Below, in pieces: positions 20,806 to 33,100 of a stretch of 64,000 bases of DNA (positions are counted from its first letter, which is position 1; every line of letters begins with the position of its first letter). This DNA comes from Nemertoderma westbladi (lineage: Eukaryota > Xenacoelomorpha > Nemertodermatida > Nemertodermatidae): NCBI GenBank assembly GCA_032718475.1, contig JAUCBJ010008047.1, positions 1-64,000 on the forward strand, written 5' to 3'. Under the pieces are notes generated by a model. The model was not told the origin of the DNA. It saw only the letters and a list, made by a program, of their open reading frames with translations, and did no database searches. A program made the position numbers and the translations under genes.

Positions 20806-21276
20806 GAATGATAACCACTAGACTAGACTACGTGACCAAGATAATTTGAAATTTTCGAGTGACTATTTTTAAACTTCAATAACTCCGGTTCTACGGGGCC
20901 GTTTGATCTGAAACTTTTTTCATTGGATAGAGGATAGATTGTAGTGTGCGAAATAGGAAACAAATTGGGAAAAGACGCATGTGCACTTAGTGCAAAATTC
21001 ACTTAAAAAGTGAACATTTTTTCGATATTTCAAACACTATTATGTCCAGTTCTATTCGTCGTAGAATGTTATTTTTAATTTTTAGAATTAAAATGTAGTT
21101 TGGAGTGATTTCTAACTATAATCTTATCATTTGTTTAACTTTTTATGTCTATAAAGTGACTTAAAATGTCCATGAATATGGTCCAAATTCGCAAATGTCG
21201 AGATTTATTAAATTGGATTTTTGACACTTTTAGCGACTGACACTTGATCCTACACCATCGTAGATCGGTAGAGGAT
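20806..21276. repeat. Unclassified interspersed repeat R1, copy 2
   Basis: Matches copy 1 at 17877-18330 in the same orientation with scattered differences and small indels. It ends abruptly after GGTAGAGGATA at 21276, where retroelement-like sequence begins. Confidence 0.65.
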
Positions 21277-21445
21277 AAGGCTTTGCAGGACATTGCTTTT
21301 GCCGTGAGGACCAGCCAGTGCATAATCTTGTACTTTGGTAGCCTCATGGAGTGAATAAGCATGGTGGACAGCCCATGATTTTCTTGAGACGCATCTTAAA
21401 GGACACTGGCCTTGAAGATGCGGATGATCTAGCAAATGTCATGGT
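21277..21445 (+). pseudogene. Possible C-terminal tail of a retroelement polyprotein
   Basis: From about 21354 the plus frame reads GGQPMIFLRRILKDTGLEDA and then DDLANVM. This resembles the short tail that follows RT in many non-LTR polyproteins. It breaks off near 21445, where minus-strand coding remnants of a retroelement begin in inverted orientation. The assignment rests on a short match by eye. Confidence 0.35.
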
Positions 21446-21446
21446 T

Positions 21447-22284
21447 GTCACAGTTGGTGATCAAACTCTGTCAGTAAAACTGACTCATCTGCGGGTTTCG
21501 CAGCGGGGTGTTTTTCATGCAGGACATCGCGGACTACCTTTGTTACCCCGTCCTTGTCGGTAAACGTCTCGTCCAGGCGGAGCGGTTTGCCTCTAGTCAG
21601 GTCGCGGAGACATCGCGTCGCCGCAGACACATTCCCTGTCAACATTTGTCTGATGAACGTTTTCTGGCGCATAACCTCCTGTGAATCGAATTGTCTTTGG
21701 AAGATGCGACTGAATCGCCCGGGCCTCAATAAGTAGCTCATTGAAATTACCCGCTTTCCAAGATTCTAGTCTACGTTCTAGAATTCGTCTGTGTATGGCC
21801 GTCGTTGATGAACGTCCAGGCTTCTGAAGCAACAGCGCCGGCATCAACAACAATGCAGTAAGAGAAACTTCCTGCAGCATGTTGTTGGTGGTGGCTAGAA
21901 TCAAGATTCGACACATTTCCTCAACGAAAGCCCGCCCCCCAGCCCCCTGAGGCACTAGGAATAGGTTGGGCCGCCAGTGAACTATAACACCATAAGCATC
22001 CGCGATAGACTTTTCGATATGCTGTTTGGGTAATTTAACATGTGCCCAGGTAACCTCTGTTGAACCGGTGACATGAGAAGGCCCTGCTAGCGGCGCTGGC
22101 CCCACTGATGAACCGGTTGGGGGAACCAAGGGGCTAATCCCAGACGCCTAGACGTTTAACCACCGTTTGCGCAGTTTCCGTTCCTCCTGGGAGCACAACT
22201 CGAACACTGCTGACCCTCTATGGCACAGACGCATCTCTTGCAGCGGCGCCCCGACTTGGAGTTGCTACAGCCGCAACAAACCAT
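21447..22284 (-). pseudogene. Retroelement fragment: Cys-rich N-terminus and region upstream of RT
   Basis: Read on the minus strand from 22284, a cysteine-rich start (MVCCGCSNSKSGRRCKRCVC) is followed, after a stop near 22155, by an open frame from 22129. That frame contains HWRPNLFLVPQGAGGRAFVE and ALLLQKPGRSSTTAIHRRIL. A second frame (21741-21448) continues with FIRQMLTGNVSAATRCLRDL. From general knowledge this layout (Cys-rich motif, LLLQKP block, then FxxLMxxGxxxAALR-like block) precedes RT in retroelement proteins of cnidarians and molluscs. The RT is absent. A frameshift and stop make it a relic. Confidence 0.55.
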
Positions 22285-23741
22285 TCCAAAAAACCCCACG
22301 TGAATCCCCAAACGAACCCGAAATCTAGTGGCGTCAGAAAGTCTGACAGTCAGACATCAATTCCGTTATGTTGTAGGCTTAGGGACTGGTACTGGTGTAC
22401 TCTTGATCGCGAAGTTCTATTGTAAAGCTACATTACTGTTACAAAGCTGTATTGGCTTATTGAATGATATACTGTACTTTACATATCGTGGCAAGTACTT
22501 GTTAAGAAGATAGCAAGTAGACTTTACAATTACTTAGTATGTGTAGCAGGGATTTTCAACAGGTTAGTACAACAATCCACCACATATAGGGTTATATCAG
22601 ATATGTGTCAGCTAATTTGGTTTTTTGCTTGTTGTTGTTGATTATTGGACCTACTTGACAGTTTATAAGTCAACATTAAATCTCTGCTACTTGCTATAAA
22701 ATGGCGGGACTTGATTGGCTACAATTTGGACTAAGCGGGATTGCAGGATTAAGTGGAATACTGTAGAATTATCTCTCTTCGATATCTTCGATAAATTCGA
22801 ATTATATTTGTTATTTTGAATTACTTTGTTATTACCAAAATTCACAGTGTATTATATATTTTATATTTCCCTATTGGCCATTCAAAATAGGCCTACATTT
22901 TACAATCATTCAATAGGTCTTTACTTTTACTTGGAGAACAAAGTTTCGATGAATTTAAATAACAAATTTCCTAATTGGCATGGCCGCTTTGAATTACAGT
23001 ATTATACAATGCTTTAATTTTTTCTCACCTCAAGTACATTAATCTTCTCTTCAAATTCTGAAGCTTCCTCCAAATGGTACTCCCCAAGTATTACCTGAAC
23101 TGACCTGTTATGATAATAATTATAATTAATTTCACATAAACATACTGTAGTTTAGTTTTTAAAGTTTGTAAAGTATTGTATGTTTTTTGTTGGATATTAG
23201 CTTTTGAGAATTAGTTTAGGTAAATAAATTTCGTCCATTTATACGAGATTTCTCTATGCATTATTACTTAGATACTGCGCAAGGATTCTGCTCATTATAT
23301 ATACTCTGCAGTTTTCTAACTATGGAAATAATCTAATGCAACTCTCACAAATAGATGCGAGATGATAGTCCTGGAGATAACTATTGTGTCGTCGTTCATC
23401 TGAATTTAAATATGTTTCAACCCCCAAAGATCTCACCACACCCCAATTGAGATGGGTGAACAATATGATATATACACGGGTCGGAGCACCAACACAAGAC
23501 AGACTTACTGTGGGTACAGTACTTTATCTGTCAGCCAATTTATGAATATAGCGATGCTTCACTTACAGCAGGACTCATTATTATGTGCTTTAGTGAAGTC
23601 CTATCACCAATTCTGTGATCTGCCCAGCAGTATTTTTTCTGTTTTGAGGATAATCGGAATTGTGAATTGTTTCTGCAGCTGCTGCCTTAACTTCCTTTGT
23701 AAAGAAAGCCCTTACTCACACAGTGATCTACTCGGCACTTA
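22285..23741. other. No recognised feature
   Basis: AT-rich DNA. Short open stretches (for example 22328-22513, 22826-23017 and 23452-23742) show no protein-like composition and no internal repeats. I see nothing to support a gene here. Confidence 0.5.
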
Positions 23742-25608
23742 AATGCCAAAACCGTCTATCTCATTTTTACATAGTTTTGAGAAAAACGCAAAATACATTC
23801 CAGGCCTGTTATTTGAATCCTGATTGGAGGAAATCCTGTGAAATGATGTCATTAGGTAATTAATAGTCATATAATTCTCTGAACAGAATATTTTTAACTG
23901 AAACTCATATCTACATAGTGTAATGTGAGATATAGCGTATTTGCTTTTATGTTTTCATAGACATTTGTATGCCAAAACCGTGTATCTCAGAGATAGTCAA
24001 GGAAGGACCCCTTGGAAATAAGCTGCAAAGCTTTAGGGGTAATCCTATATGTTATGTTGGACAATACCTTTATACCGGTACATTGTTTGGTGAATTTGTT
24101 ATTGTTTTTACACAATGTATAAATAAATCTATCTATCTATTAGTCTGTTTTGGCGTGTATAAATTTGTTGTTTAACCTGAAGTTCTAGGCATTCTTACAT
24201 GCCAAAACAGACTATCTCAGATATAAACCCTATGTTGTCCGGCTTTTTTAATACGTAATTGGTTAGAAAACGAAAATATGTTGTGTTTGGTTTGATTATT
24301 CCGAAGGTATATGGGTTTTCGAGGTCTCTGATAACGATGAAACTTCTTAATAATATTTCTCGTACGTCAAACGTCATTTTTGGGGCCATTCTGATACCCC
24401 AAGATGAAAAGTAGAAGTAGCAAAAATTTCATACGGTTAAATTTTGCCTTTGTTTGGGTAATAATGGTTTTCAAGGTCGCTGATCATGATACAACTACTC
24501 GTTAAAAATCTTTAGTGGTAATAAAACTTTCGTTTTTAGTGCTTCTCTTGCGGGACGAAAAATGCAACTGTAGCATAAAATTTACAAATGCCAAAAAATG
24601 AATTTAGTTGGATAATATGATATTTTTGAGTCTCATATTCGTGATCAGCGTCTCAGAAACCCCCATGAAATTTAGTAATAATTTTTATTAACAAATTTGT
24701 TCTATATTTATATTTTTCGTGCCGCACATTGACACATTTCTAAAAATGCCATAATCATCAAGGTACGATATATTTCATATATTCGTGATCAGCACTCCAA
24801 AAAAAATCAAAAATTTAAATAAAGGTCATAAAATTGGCTTGATTTTATGCTGATTTTTCATCATCATGTCATTACTCATCATCATTACTACTTGTTTTTT
24901 CGTGCCCCAGGGGGCACATTCAAAATTACAAAAAAAATTCTCGAAGATTATATTTGAGTTCTACAATCGTCATCAACATCCAAAAAACGCGATCGACCGC
25001 AAATAAATTTATTTTAGTTAGTCATAAAAACTTTTGAAAATTTTAGCACGAGAATGCTGGAGATGGGTGTCAGAAAGTTACCATGGCACGAAAACTAACA
25101 TACTGTAGCTATATAAATGGCGTTTGCGATGTTGGATAGCACATTAAATTTTAGGAAACTAGTAAAGTAAAACTAGGTACTAGTAAAAGCATAATTGTAG
25201 GCTATAAGGCAAGTTTAGCGTCATTATTGTATTGTACATAGATCATAGAGATAGACTGTTTTGGCAAATACAAATGAATAATTATTCGATATTGAATCCA
25301 ACGGAATATAAGTAGACAGAATACACAGATATGAAAGAATACACAGATAGACGGTTTCGGCATAAAGGAAACTATAAATCCAAACTTAATGTTTAATCCC
25401 AAATCAATCTAAGTAAGGATAGATGGTTTTGGGATTTACTATTATTGACAGATGTTGAGATAGACGGTTTTGGCAAAAATATATCTCCTTAGTACTTCAT
25501 AATTACGTCTTAAGACTTGGCTAGAAAGATGCGCCTCGTTTTTCTGATTCCAAATATATTATGCATATGTAATTTTTCAAAAAAATTGAGTTAGACGGTT
25601 TTGGCATG
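23742..25608. mobile_element. Non-autonomous DNA transposon with iterated 20-bp end motif
   Basis: The left end AATGCCAAAACCGTCTATCT and the right end (reverse complement CATGCCAAAACCGTCTAACT) form terminal inverted repeats flanked by TA on both sides (23740-23741 and 25609-25610). TA duplication would fit a Tc1/mariner-type element. The end motif recurs twice more in the left part (23969, 24199), always forward. On the right it recurs inverted at 25248, 25345, 25418 and 25456 before the terminal copy at 25587. The interior is non-coding, with weaker internal repeats (TATTCGTGATCAGC at about 24645 and 24780). No transposase is present. Confidence 0.6.
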
Positions 25609-25633
25609 TAAGGGCCGTACTGCCTCAGTGGCA

Positions 25634-25638
25634 AGGGC
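25634..25638. repeat. Target site duplication AGGGC, left of element B
   Basis: AGGGC directly precedes TGTACGCG here and directly follows TTTTACA at 41748-41752. A perfect 5-bp duplication is normal for BEL/Pao integrase and fixes both ends of element B. Confidence 0.92.
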
Positions 25639-26825
25639 TGTACGCGCTTTTGAAGACCTTTAGCAGTTTAACCTGCCAAAATTTATATGTCTTTTGGTTT
25701 ATAAATAGACTTTAGCATATGACAAGTATTTAATACCAATAAACACAACATTAGCCGAAGCCAGCCTAGTGCGCGTCCATTCACCCGCTGGATATACCCG
25801 GGAGACTGGATTCGGAGGGCTTAGATTGTTATTGCAGTGTAAGCTTACTGTATTATTCGATTGATCGTTAATAAATAATTTCTGACAAATATTATTCACT
25901 TTCGGGAAATATTAACAGTTCCTTTAGGACGTGGCGCTCTATCTAGGTAAACAGAACTATGACTTATACTAAACACAACGGTAAGACGGTAAGGCTTATG
26001 ATTCACGTATGAGGCGCATTCTTTAGGAAATACTTAGTTATCAGCCACAATCATGCACACTACCGGTACCGCACAATACTGCACACTAATCTGCCGACTG
26101 TCAATGAATTTTATCATACATAAAGAGAACAGCAATTGACTCATGTAGTGCTTATCAAATAGCATTAAATTCACTACAAACCACGATAATATAAGTCGCA
26201 ATCGCTATATGTAACCTGTCTCTCTAACCTGTAGTGTATCAAGAAAATTGGGAAATTTGGGTTATTTATCGATGTTCTCCAAGTAATAATATTCAACCAA
26301 CTGATACAAATAATGACAACAGCAAATAGCAGTATAATAATGTATGTTGAACCGATAATGTAAGACTGAACTGATTGGGTTGTTAAGATAACAGTTATAC
26401 GTTCTATAATCTAAGCCTACTAATGTTTCTTCTAAAGTCTGAAACGAATTGACTCTAGAGCCGGTGTTCTTGGCCTAGATAGAAACAACAAAAACTATAA
26501 CACAGAAAACTATAAGACTGAACACTCCTAGCACGATCTGTAGAATATCTCCACATCGACAGTAAAAATCGCCCTGATTGGCTGTTAAGCTAAACAAAGA
26601 ACCATGTGTCCAACGGCCGTTTCCATGCCAGCAACCAGCTGTTAGATGTCGTAATCTGAATCATCAAGGCTACACTGTGCTAGAGGATTTGACGCATTGC
26701 GGGTTTTGTGCCTTGCCATGTCCGCCAAAGCACACATATAGACGAATGACTTTTATGTCCGTTAAAACACCTACAACGGTACTTTGCGGGCAAGGGGACT
26801 GATTATATCCGCAAAAGCTTTTACA
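25639..26825 (-). mobile_element. 3' LTR of BEL element B
   Basis: Plus-strand ends TGTACGCGC...AAGCTTTTACA. It aligns base for base with 40562-41747 except for A/G near 26029, two G/A changes near 26188-26195, one extra base near 26511 and C/A near 26693. It lacks the ~80-bp U3 block present in the LTRs of A and Z. Confidence 0.92.
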
Positions 26826-26835
26826 CCGCTCCCAG
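26826..26835 (-). other. Polypurine tract of element B
   Basis: On the minus strand CTGGGAGCGG directly precedes the 3' LTR start TGTAAAAGC. It is identical to the tract in A and shares GGAGCGG with C. Confidence 0.75.
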
Positions 26836-26903
26836 AAAATGGGATTCAAGTCTATAAATATACAAAAATCACAGTTTCTAATATACGTAAATACTCTAAA
26901 CAG

Positions 26904-28496
26904 TTAGTCTTTCTTGCGCGGACGGCGTTTACGCAGTTTTTTAAAGCTGGCCAGAGTCTTTTTCTCTTTGGGGCGAGCCACTTTACAAGGAGGGCTATAA
27001 CTCCTGGGTGAAGGGTGCAATATGATTGCATCAGAGGGTGTAGGATTATGGTCGGTGTATCTGCCAGTCGAAGTGCCGGGTTGATTGACATCAACGTCGG
27101 GGGAGAGGGGTCTAACGGCCTTGAGAGCGCGTTTTAGAATGGCCGCTCTTACGGGTCCTTTACGAGTGGTCTGAACGAGAGCCGTGGGTGGACCATAGGC
27201 AGTCAGAAACTACCTGGGTTTAATGGTTCTTTCCAACTCGCGTTCGCGGGCTCGGTATTCATAAGGCCGTCGATATACTTCCTGTAACTCGGGGTGTGAG
27301 TTAACAAATAAGTCTCCATAGTCCGGATCCTGACGGATAAAATTGATTAGGTTATATGAATGAAGGTCGCTAGGATTAACACTCCTGAGAAATTTGCGTA
27401 CGAATTTGGTTGAAATACATTCTCCGACGCGCTTCAGCAGTTCGTAACTCGATATGCGTGATTTCTGTTCGACAGAAGCGAATAGATAAGGATGGAACGC
27501 ATAAACTCCTTCGTAAGCGCGTCCAGGATAATAGCGATGGCGCGAATCACAATGTAAATCAGCGTTCGCTTCCCAAGCTCTGATGTAACGTAGTATGATC
27601 ATTTCATCTACGCTTTCCAAATCGTGATTAAAAGGGCAATTGAAACTGGCGTGTCCCTTTAGTTGACAATGGTGACATTGAGTCATAAATTGAGGGCAAA
27701 CCGCAAAAAGGTGCAAGTTATTGAGTCTGCAATACGCGCAATAAATTTCCATCGCCGGTTGTTCGTGGAAATAGGAACAGCGGACGTTTGTGTCCTTCAG
27801 TTTGTTGGTTGGGTCTAGGGCATTCGTCACAATAACACCAAAGACGTACGTCCTGTAGAGGAAACGCGGGTGATCGTTCTCCAGTTTTGCAATATTCTTC
27901 CATTTGTTCAAAACTATCCGGGATAACAGGTAGTGGACGATCGGCGGTAAGATACATCATAGTGAAATAGAGCCGTTTGAGTTCTACCATGGGGTCATGA
28001 TGTATACCTTGAGGATATAGAGTCTCGAGGTTCTGCTGACTGGCGATGTTGAGATAGGTTTCTCCCAAAATTCCAGGTAGTCGTTGAAGTCGATGCGTTT
28101 ATCCGGTTCTTCAACGTTTTCTCTTTCCAGTCTGTTACGAATAGAATTTTCGTGTTCTATTCTCGGTTTATCGTTACGACTCCGCTGGGTATGATATTTA
28201 AATAGAACCATTTCCCTTTCGGTGTCTACATCGTCCGTATCATGTAAATCGATAGGATGGCCGGTAGTTAAGAAGTCCATATACGTACCATTACGATGTG
28301 TATAGCGAGCGGTGAATTTTCGATAGTCCAATTCACGCGTAAGTTGCTCTTGGGACATCGGCGGTTCGATATAATGACCATCGTCCTCCGTAATGGTTGG
28401 ATCGGCTTCACCGCGTATCAAGCTATCCACAAATGCTTGTAAAGGTAGAGTATATCGCTCCCTGATACCAAGATCATCTTCTATCAACTCCGTCAT
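26904..28496 (-). pseudogene. Third ORF (zinc-knuckle protein) of BEL element B
   Basis: The ATG at 28496 starts MTELIEDDLGIRERYTLPLQ and the stop is at 26904-26906 after the basic tail KKLRKRRPRKKD. Frameshifts near 28060 and 27790 and an in-frame TAG at 27210-27212 break it. The middle part contains a CDEC pair and two zinc knuckles in the frame starting 27911: C58-X2-C-X5-H-X4-C and C79-X2-C-X4-H-X4-C (CHHCQLKGHASFNC). A helical segment follows with FNHDLESVDEMIILRYIRAW, and then a charged C-terminus. C's third ORF shares these blocks, including the spacing of both knuckles. The protein is probably a nucleic-acid binder. It is not an envelope protein: no signal peptide or membrane helix is visible. 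Confidence 0.8.
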
Positions 28497-30115
28497 ATCT
28501 GTTATCTGAGTTTATTAATATCGAAATGAGTTTATGTTTAGGCTAGCGGGCGTCGCTGCCTACCTCTCGTTGCCCCCGGACAGTGAGATTCTCAGCGCCG
28601 ATGTACCGTCGTCGCGGTGTTTACGCCAACATGTAGCAACAGCACGAAAACGATAACAGGCACAAGTCACTCCACTGTCCGTCCCAAAGGCTTGGATCCA
28701 CTTTAGGTTCTTTCTATAGGAGAGTTGGGCTACTTTTACAATTGCGATTAGCTACTGTAAACATACTTTAGCAGTAACATTCACCTATAAACGCACAAAT
28801 TCCCACACAACTGTCACCAATTGTACACATACAGGCCATTTGTCCGTTAGTCAGTGCCTTCCAGAATGTCACGTTATTACTGTGTATCCTTGGATACTAA
28901 CAGTGTGCTATGTATTCTCTATGCTATGCAATGGGACAAGCTTTCTATTGTTCTTTTAACTTGCTTCTAATTCTAGCGTGGGTGTTGCTATGGTGACATT
29001 ATGGAAAGCTAGCGGTAGAATTAGGGTAATTCTCATGCACACAGATCTGGAATGCTATTTAATAGTAATTCTTTAATTGTCAATATCCTCCTTATGTATG
29101 ATTTTATTAATTTTATCGGCTATTGACTATATGTTGGAGATTCTCGCACTCTAATACACTCAATAGGATGAATCTCCGCTCCCATGATCTATTAATTAAT
29201 GGAATTTTGGGAATGTTATAAATTGCACAAATGACAATTTATGAAATTCATTTAAGATATGAATTTAAATTTATTCCCGTGAATTTTATTATTTGATGGT
29301 AAAATTGACACAATTTTGTTCCAGAGCATGTCTGGGGACCTAGGATCCTTAATTCTGTAAAATTGTCTTTTAAGAGTATCGGTAAGTGCTGCAATATCTT
29401 AATTGACTAGAAATTTTAAAGGATCTGAATTTTATAGATTTTAATAAATATTAAATTATAAATTTAAGATGGGCACCGATTTATTCCAGAACTTGTCTGG
29501 GGACGTTAACCACTGATTCTAGAATTTGTCTTTTAAGTATATCGGTGGGTGCCGCGATATCTTAATCGACTAGAATTACAGATGGTCAAAAGGTTTAACA
29601 GATTTATTTGCGTTTTACGCTACTGTTATAGGGACATCACGCTACTATAGGTATTATTTAATATAAAGTAGAAGAGCAATATCGCACGAAGCAATGTCAG
29701 TGTGAAGAGGCAAGTCGTTTCCAAGGTCTACCCAGAGCTTGGTTTAGCCGAGACACGAGGATCTGAACTTTGCATTCCTAATACTCTGCCTACCAATAAT
29801 ACTTAAATATAGTAGGAGCTTTATTGTACTTTAATAAGTACTGACATGTCATCTTACTGTAGTCTCGTATTTATAATATAATACGGACAGTAAAGAAAAG
29901 AAAGAATTATTTCTCGCCGTCATATTAAATATATATTATATGTAATTACGTAATAAACACTAATATATTGCACTAACCTACTAAATAATCTAAAATAACA
30001 TTCTACTAAATAAAATTAAATAAAACGATTGTAATAAAGTACATAATAACGTTCACATATAAAAATATAATAAAAATAGATAGAATAATATAGTCATGTA
30101 CCCACTCCAGACGTA
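28497..30115 (-). other. Spacer between pol and third ORF of element B
   Basis: Non-coding and conserved with A's spacer (7716-9374). It includes the two ~178-bp tandem repeats at about 29330-29600 and, near the third ORF, a minus-strand 3' splice-site-like sequence ending in TTACAG, with the AG at about 28755-28756 and a CTGCTAA branch-point-like motif just before it. Confidence 0.7.
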
Positions 30116-33100
30116 TCACGTTGGGGAGTCCCTAGATGTTTGAGGAATTAGGGAGGTGGTCGTGGGAAGAGTGTCTTGCCTTCCATAGTTTCCGGAGAGT
30201 TCTCTGTCTCTTTCCAGTAAACATAAACGACCCACTGGGCGGTTGAGCTGTTGCGTCTCAAAGATTATGCCTGGCTTCTTGAAGTTACGCCGCATGACGA
30301 CGAGTTCTACCGAGCGCACTAAACCATCATCCGAGATGTGAGTCTCGATGATACGACCTGTCTGCCACCGTTTACGTGGAAGGTCTGAATCTACAATAAG
30401 CACCATATCTCCGGCGCTGACGTTTTCTTGCTGCGCAAACCACTTAGTTCGAAGTTGTAGCGTGGGCAGATAATGTTTCTCGAAATGGTCAGCGAACGAC
30501 GGGATAGCAACTGCATAAGTTGCCAAGTTCGACGGCAGTATTCGTCTCCGTCGGCAATCTCCGATCGTGGGAGCATGGCTACAGGTTTCTTCAGTAGGAA
30601 GTGCGCGGGTGTTAACGCTTCCAGGGAATCGGGACTCGATGAGACTGGGATAAGCGGTCTCTCGTTGAGATAGGCAGCTATTTCTTCCATTAACGTCCGC
30701 AAAAGTTCGTCGGTGAGATACGCGCGGCATGGCACTATAAAGTGAAATGCGGTCTTGACACTTCTAATTAATCTCTCCCAACTTCCTCCCCACCAAGGGG
30801 CGTCGGCGGCGTTGAAGGTCCAGCTAGACGCTGTTATCCTTAGCTGATCGTCCACCTGTCTTTGGTTCCAGTCCTTCACGTAAGCCTGGATTTCGTTGTT
30901 GGCACCAATGAAGTTCGTTCCCTTATCCGATCTCATGGTATTACTAGTCCCGAAGCGAGCGATCTGTCGGCGTAAACTTAATACGAAGCTGTTGGTAGAT
31001 AGATCGTTCACCATATCGAGATGGATGGCTCTACAAGTCATGCATACGAAGATGACACACCATCTCTTGACTATAGTCCTAGCACGATATACTTCAATAG
31101 GGCCAAATAAATCTACACCAGTATTAGTAAAAGGTGGTTCATAGAAGCTTACTCGTTCCCTAGGTAATTCTGCCTCTCGCTGTGTTAAAGGCCTACTGAA
31201 TGCTTTCCTACAGGGTATGCAGTTCCTAAGAACTTGGTTCAGAGCTCTACGGGGTTTATCAAAATAATAGCGAGTTCGAATTTCGCTAAGAACTCGTTCT
31301 CTACCAGCATGATAAAGTTTACTGTGAACATCTACAATCATCTTGATTTGTACTTCAAGATTTCTAATGAGTATGGGGAATTTAGTGTCAAAGGATAATG
31401 GCGCATTGGTGAGCCTTCCTCCAACACGTATTAACCCATCTATCATTGTGCTAGAGAAGCGATCCCTTAAGCGCATCTGCGGATTTCTCAACAACAGGAA
31501 ATACTTATCGGAATCCTCATAGCATTGCAGGAGCCTCAGTATCTGCTTATTGGTTTCTTCATGCTCCTGGTAACTGATTTTCTCCTTTAGAAACCGGTCG
31601 GATGTCTTATATTTGGGTAAATTTTTAATAACATGAACTTGCGCAGATGTCAATGGAGCGGTATCACTAATGGTCTTCGTCCTGGAGTAGTGATGATGAA
31701 AACATCGCCTTAAATATGTGACGGCTTTACAGAGCCGATTCCAGGAACTGTAGTGATGCATTGCTCTCTGCAGCAGGGGTGAGATTCCTTGCGAGACGTC
31801 TGGTGTTCCAGATTTCCAATCTCTATCTCTAATTTCCACAACAGACTTATTTGTGGCGAGGGATTGTGGATCCGAAGCATCGTTTCCGGAAGTATGTAAT
31901 ACAGATAGATCGATCGTTGGTTTAAATAACTTCGATTTACTCGCCCGGGTTTTAGGTTTGACTTTCTCCGCTCCCTTGGCTTGTCTAATCTCCGCCGTAG
32001 TAAGGTGAGGAGGCCATTCATCCTCTTCCTTACTCAGGAAGTCGGGTCCACCCAACCAGTCTGGAGTATCTATCAGTTCCTGTGGAGTCGCTCCCCTGGA
32101 GGCGATATCGGCTGGATTAATCGTACCAGGGCAATGTCTCCATTGATCTATCTTTGTGCAACTAAGAATAATAGCTACTCTGTTAGTAACAAAAACGCTG
32201 AACTGACAGACTTCATTGGTTATATACTCCAACACGAGTAAAGCGTCGGTCCAATAAACAGTTTCCTCCAGTGGATAGTCGATTTGTTCTGTTACGTTCC
32301 GGCCGATGGCTGTAGCGTATAAAGCCGCTTTTAACTCCGCTCGAGGAACCTTTAACTTGTTGTTAATCAATGCCTTAGAGGTAACCAAGGCGACTTTGAT
32401 TCCATCCGGAGTTTCGACTCGCAGATATGCTACTATACCTATTCCCATGTCGCTGGCGTCTCCAAACACATGGAGTTGATAGGAATACGTAGGAAGAACA
32501 TGACCAAAATATGCACGGGAAATTACAAAGCTCTTGATGGCAGGTAGAGAATCTTCCCATTTCATCCACTTCTTTAACAGTTCTCCCTTAAGTGGATCGT
32601 CCCATGAGTGGTTTTCAAGCCACATTTGTTGTACTAAACTCCGAGCAATCAATATAACTGGGCTAATAAATCCCAATGGGTCGAAATAAGTGCTCAGGAT
32701 ACTTTAACAAATCCGCTTGGTCCGAACTGGATTATCTCGCTGCTTTAGCTGAAAAAACAGGATATCTCTTTCTGTGTCCCACTTCAAGCCAAGCGTCTTG
32801 GTTTCTGGAAGATCGTCCTTTATTAAGTCTAGGTCTTTCGTTCCTCGGTCTTCTACCGGTATCGCTTCCAGAAACTCACGGGAGTTGCTGGTGAATTTCG
32901 TCAGTCGAAATCCACCTCTTTTCAAACACTCTACCGTTCCTTTTGTGACATCAATGGCTTCTTCTACTGATGGAAGGGACTTTAAATTGTCGTCCATGTA
33001 TATATCGCGCTTGATGTTGTCTATCACCTCTTTGGAGAAGGCGTCTCGGTTGTCATTCGCAGTGGTCCGCACCACGGAGCAGGCGTTGGAAGGGCTTGAT

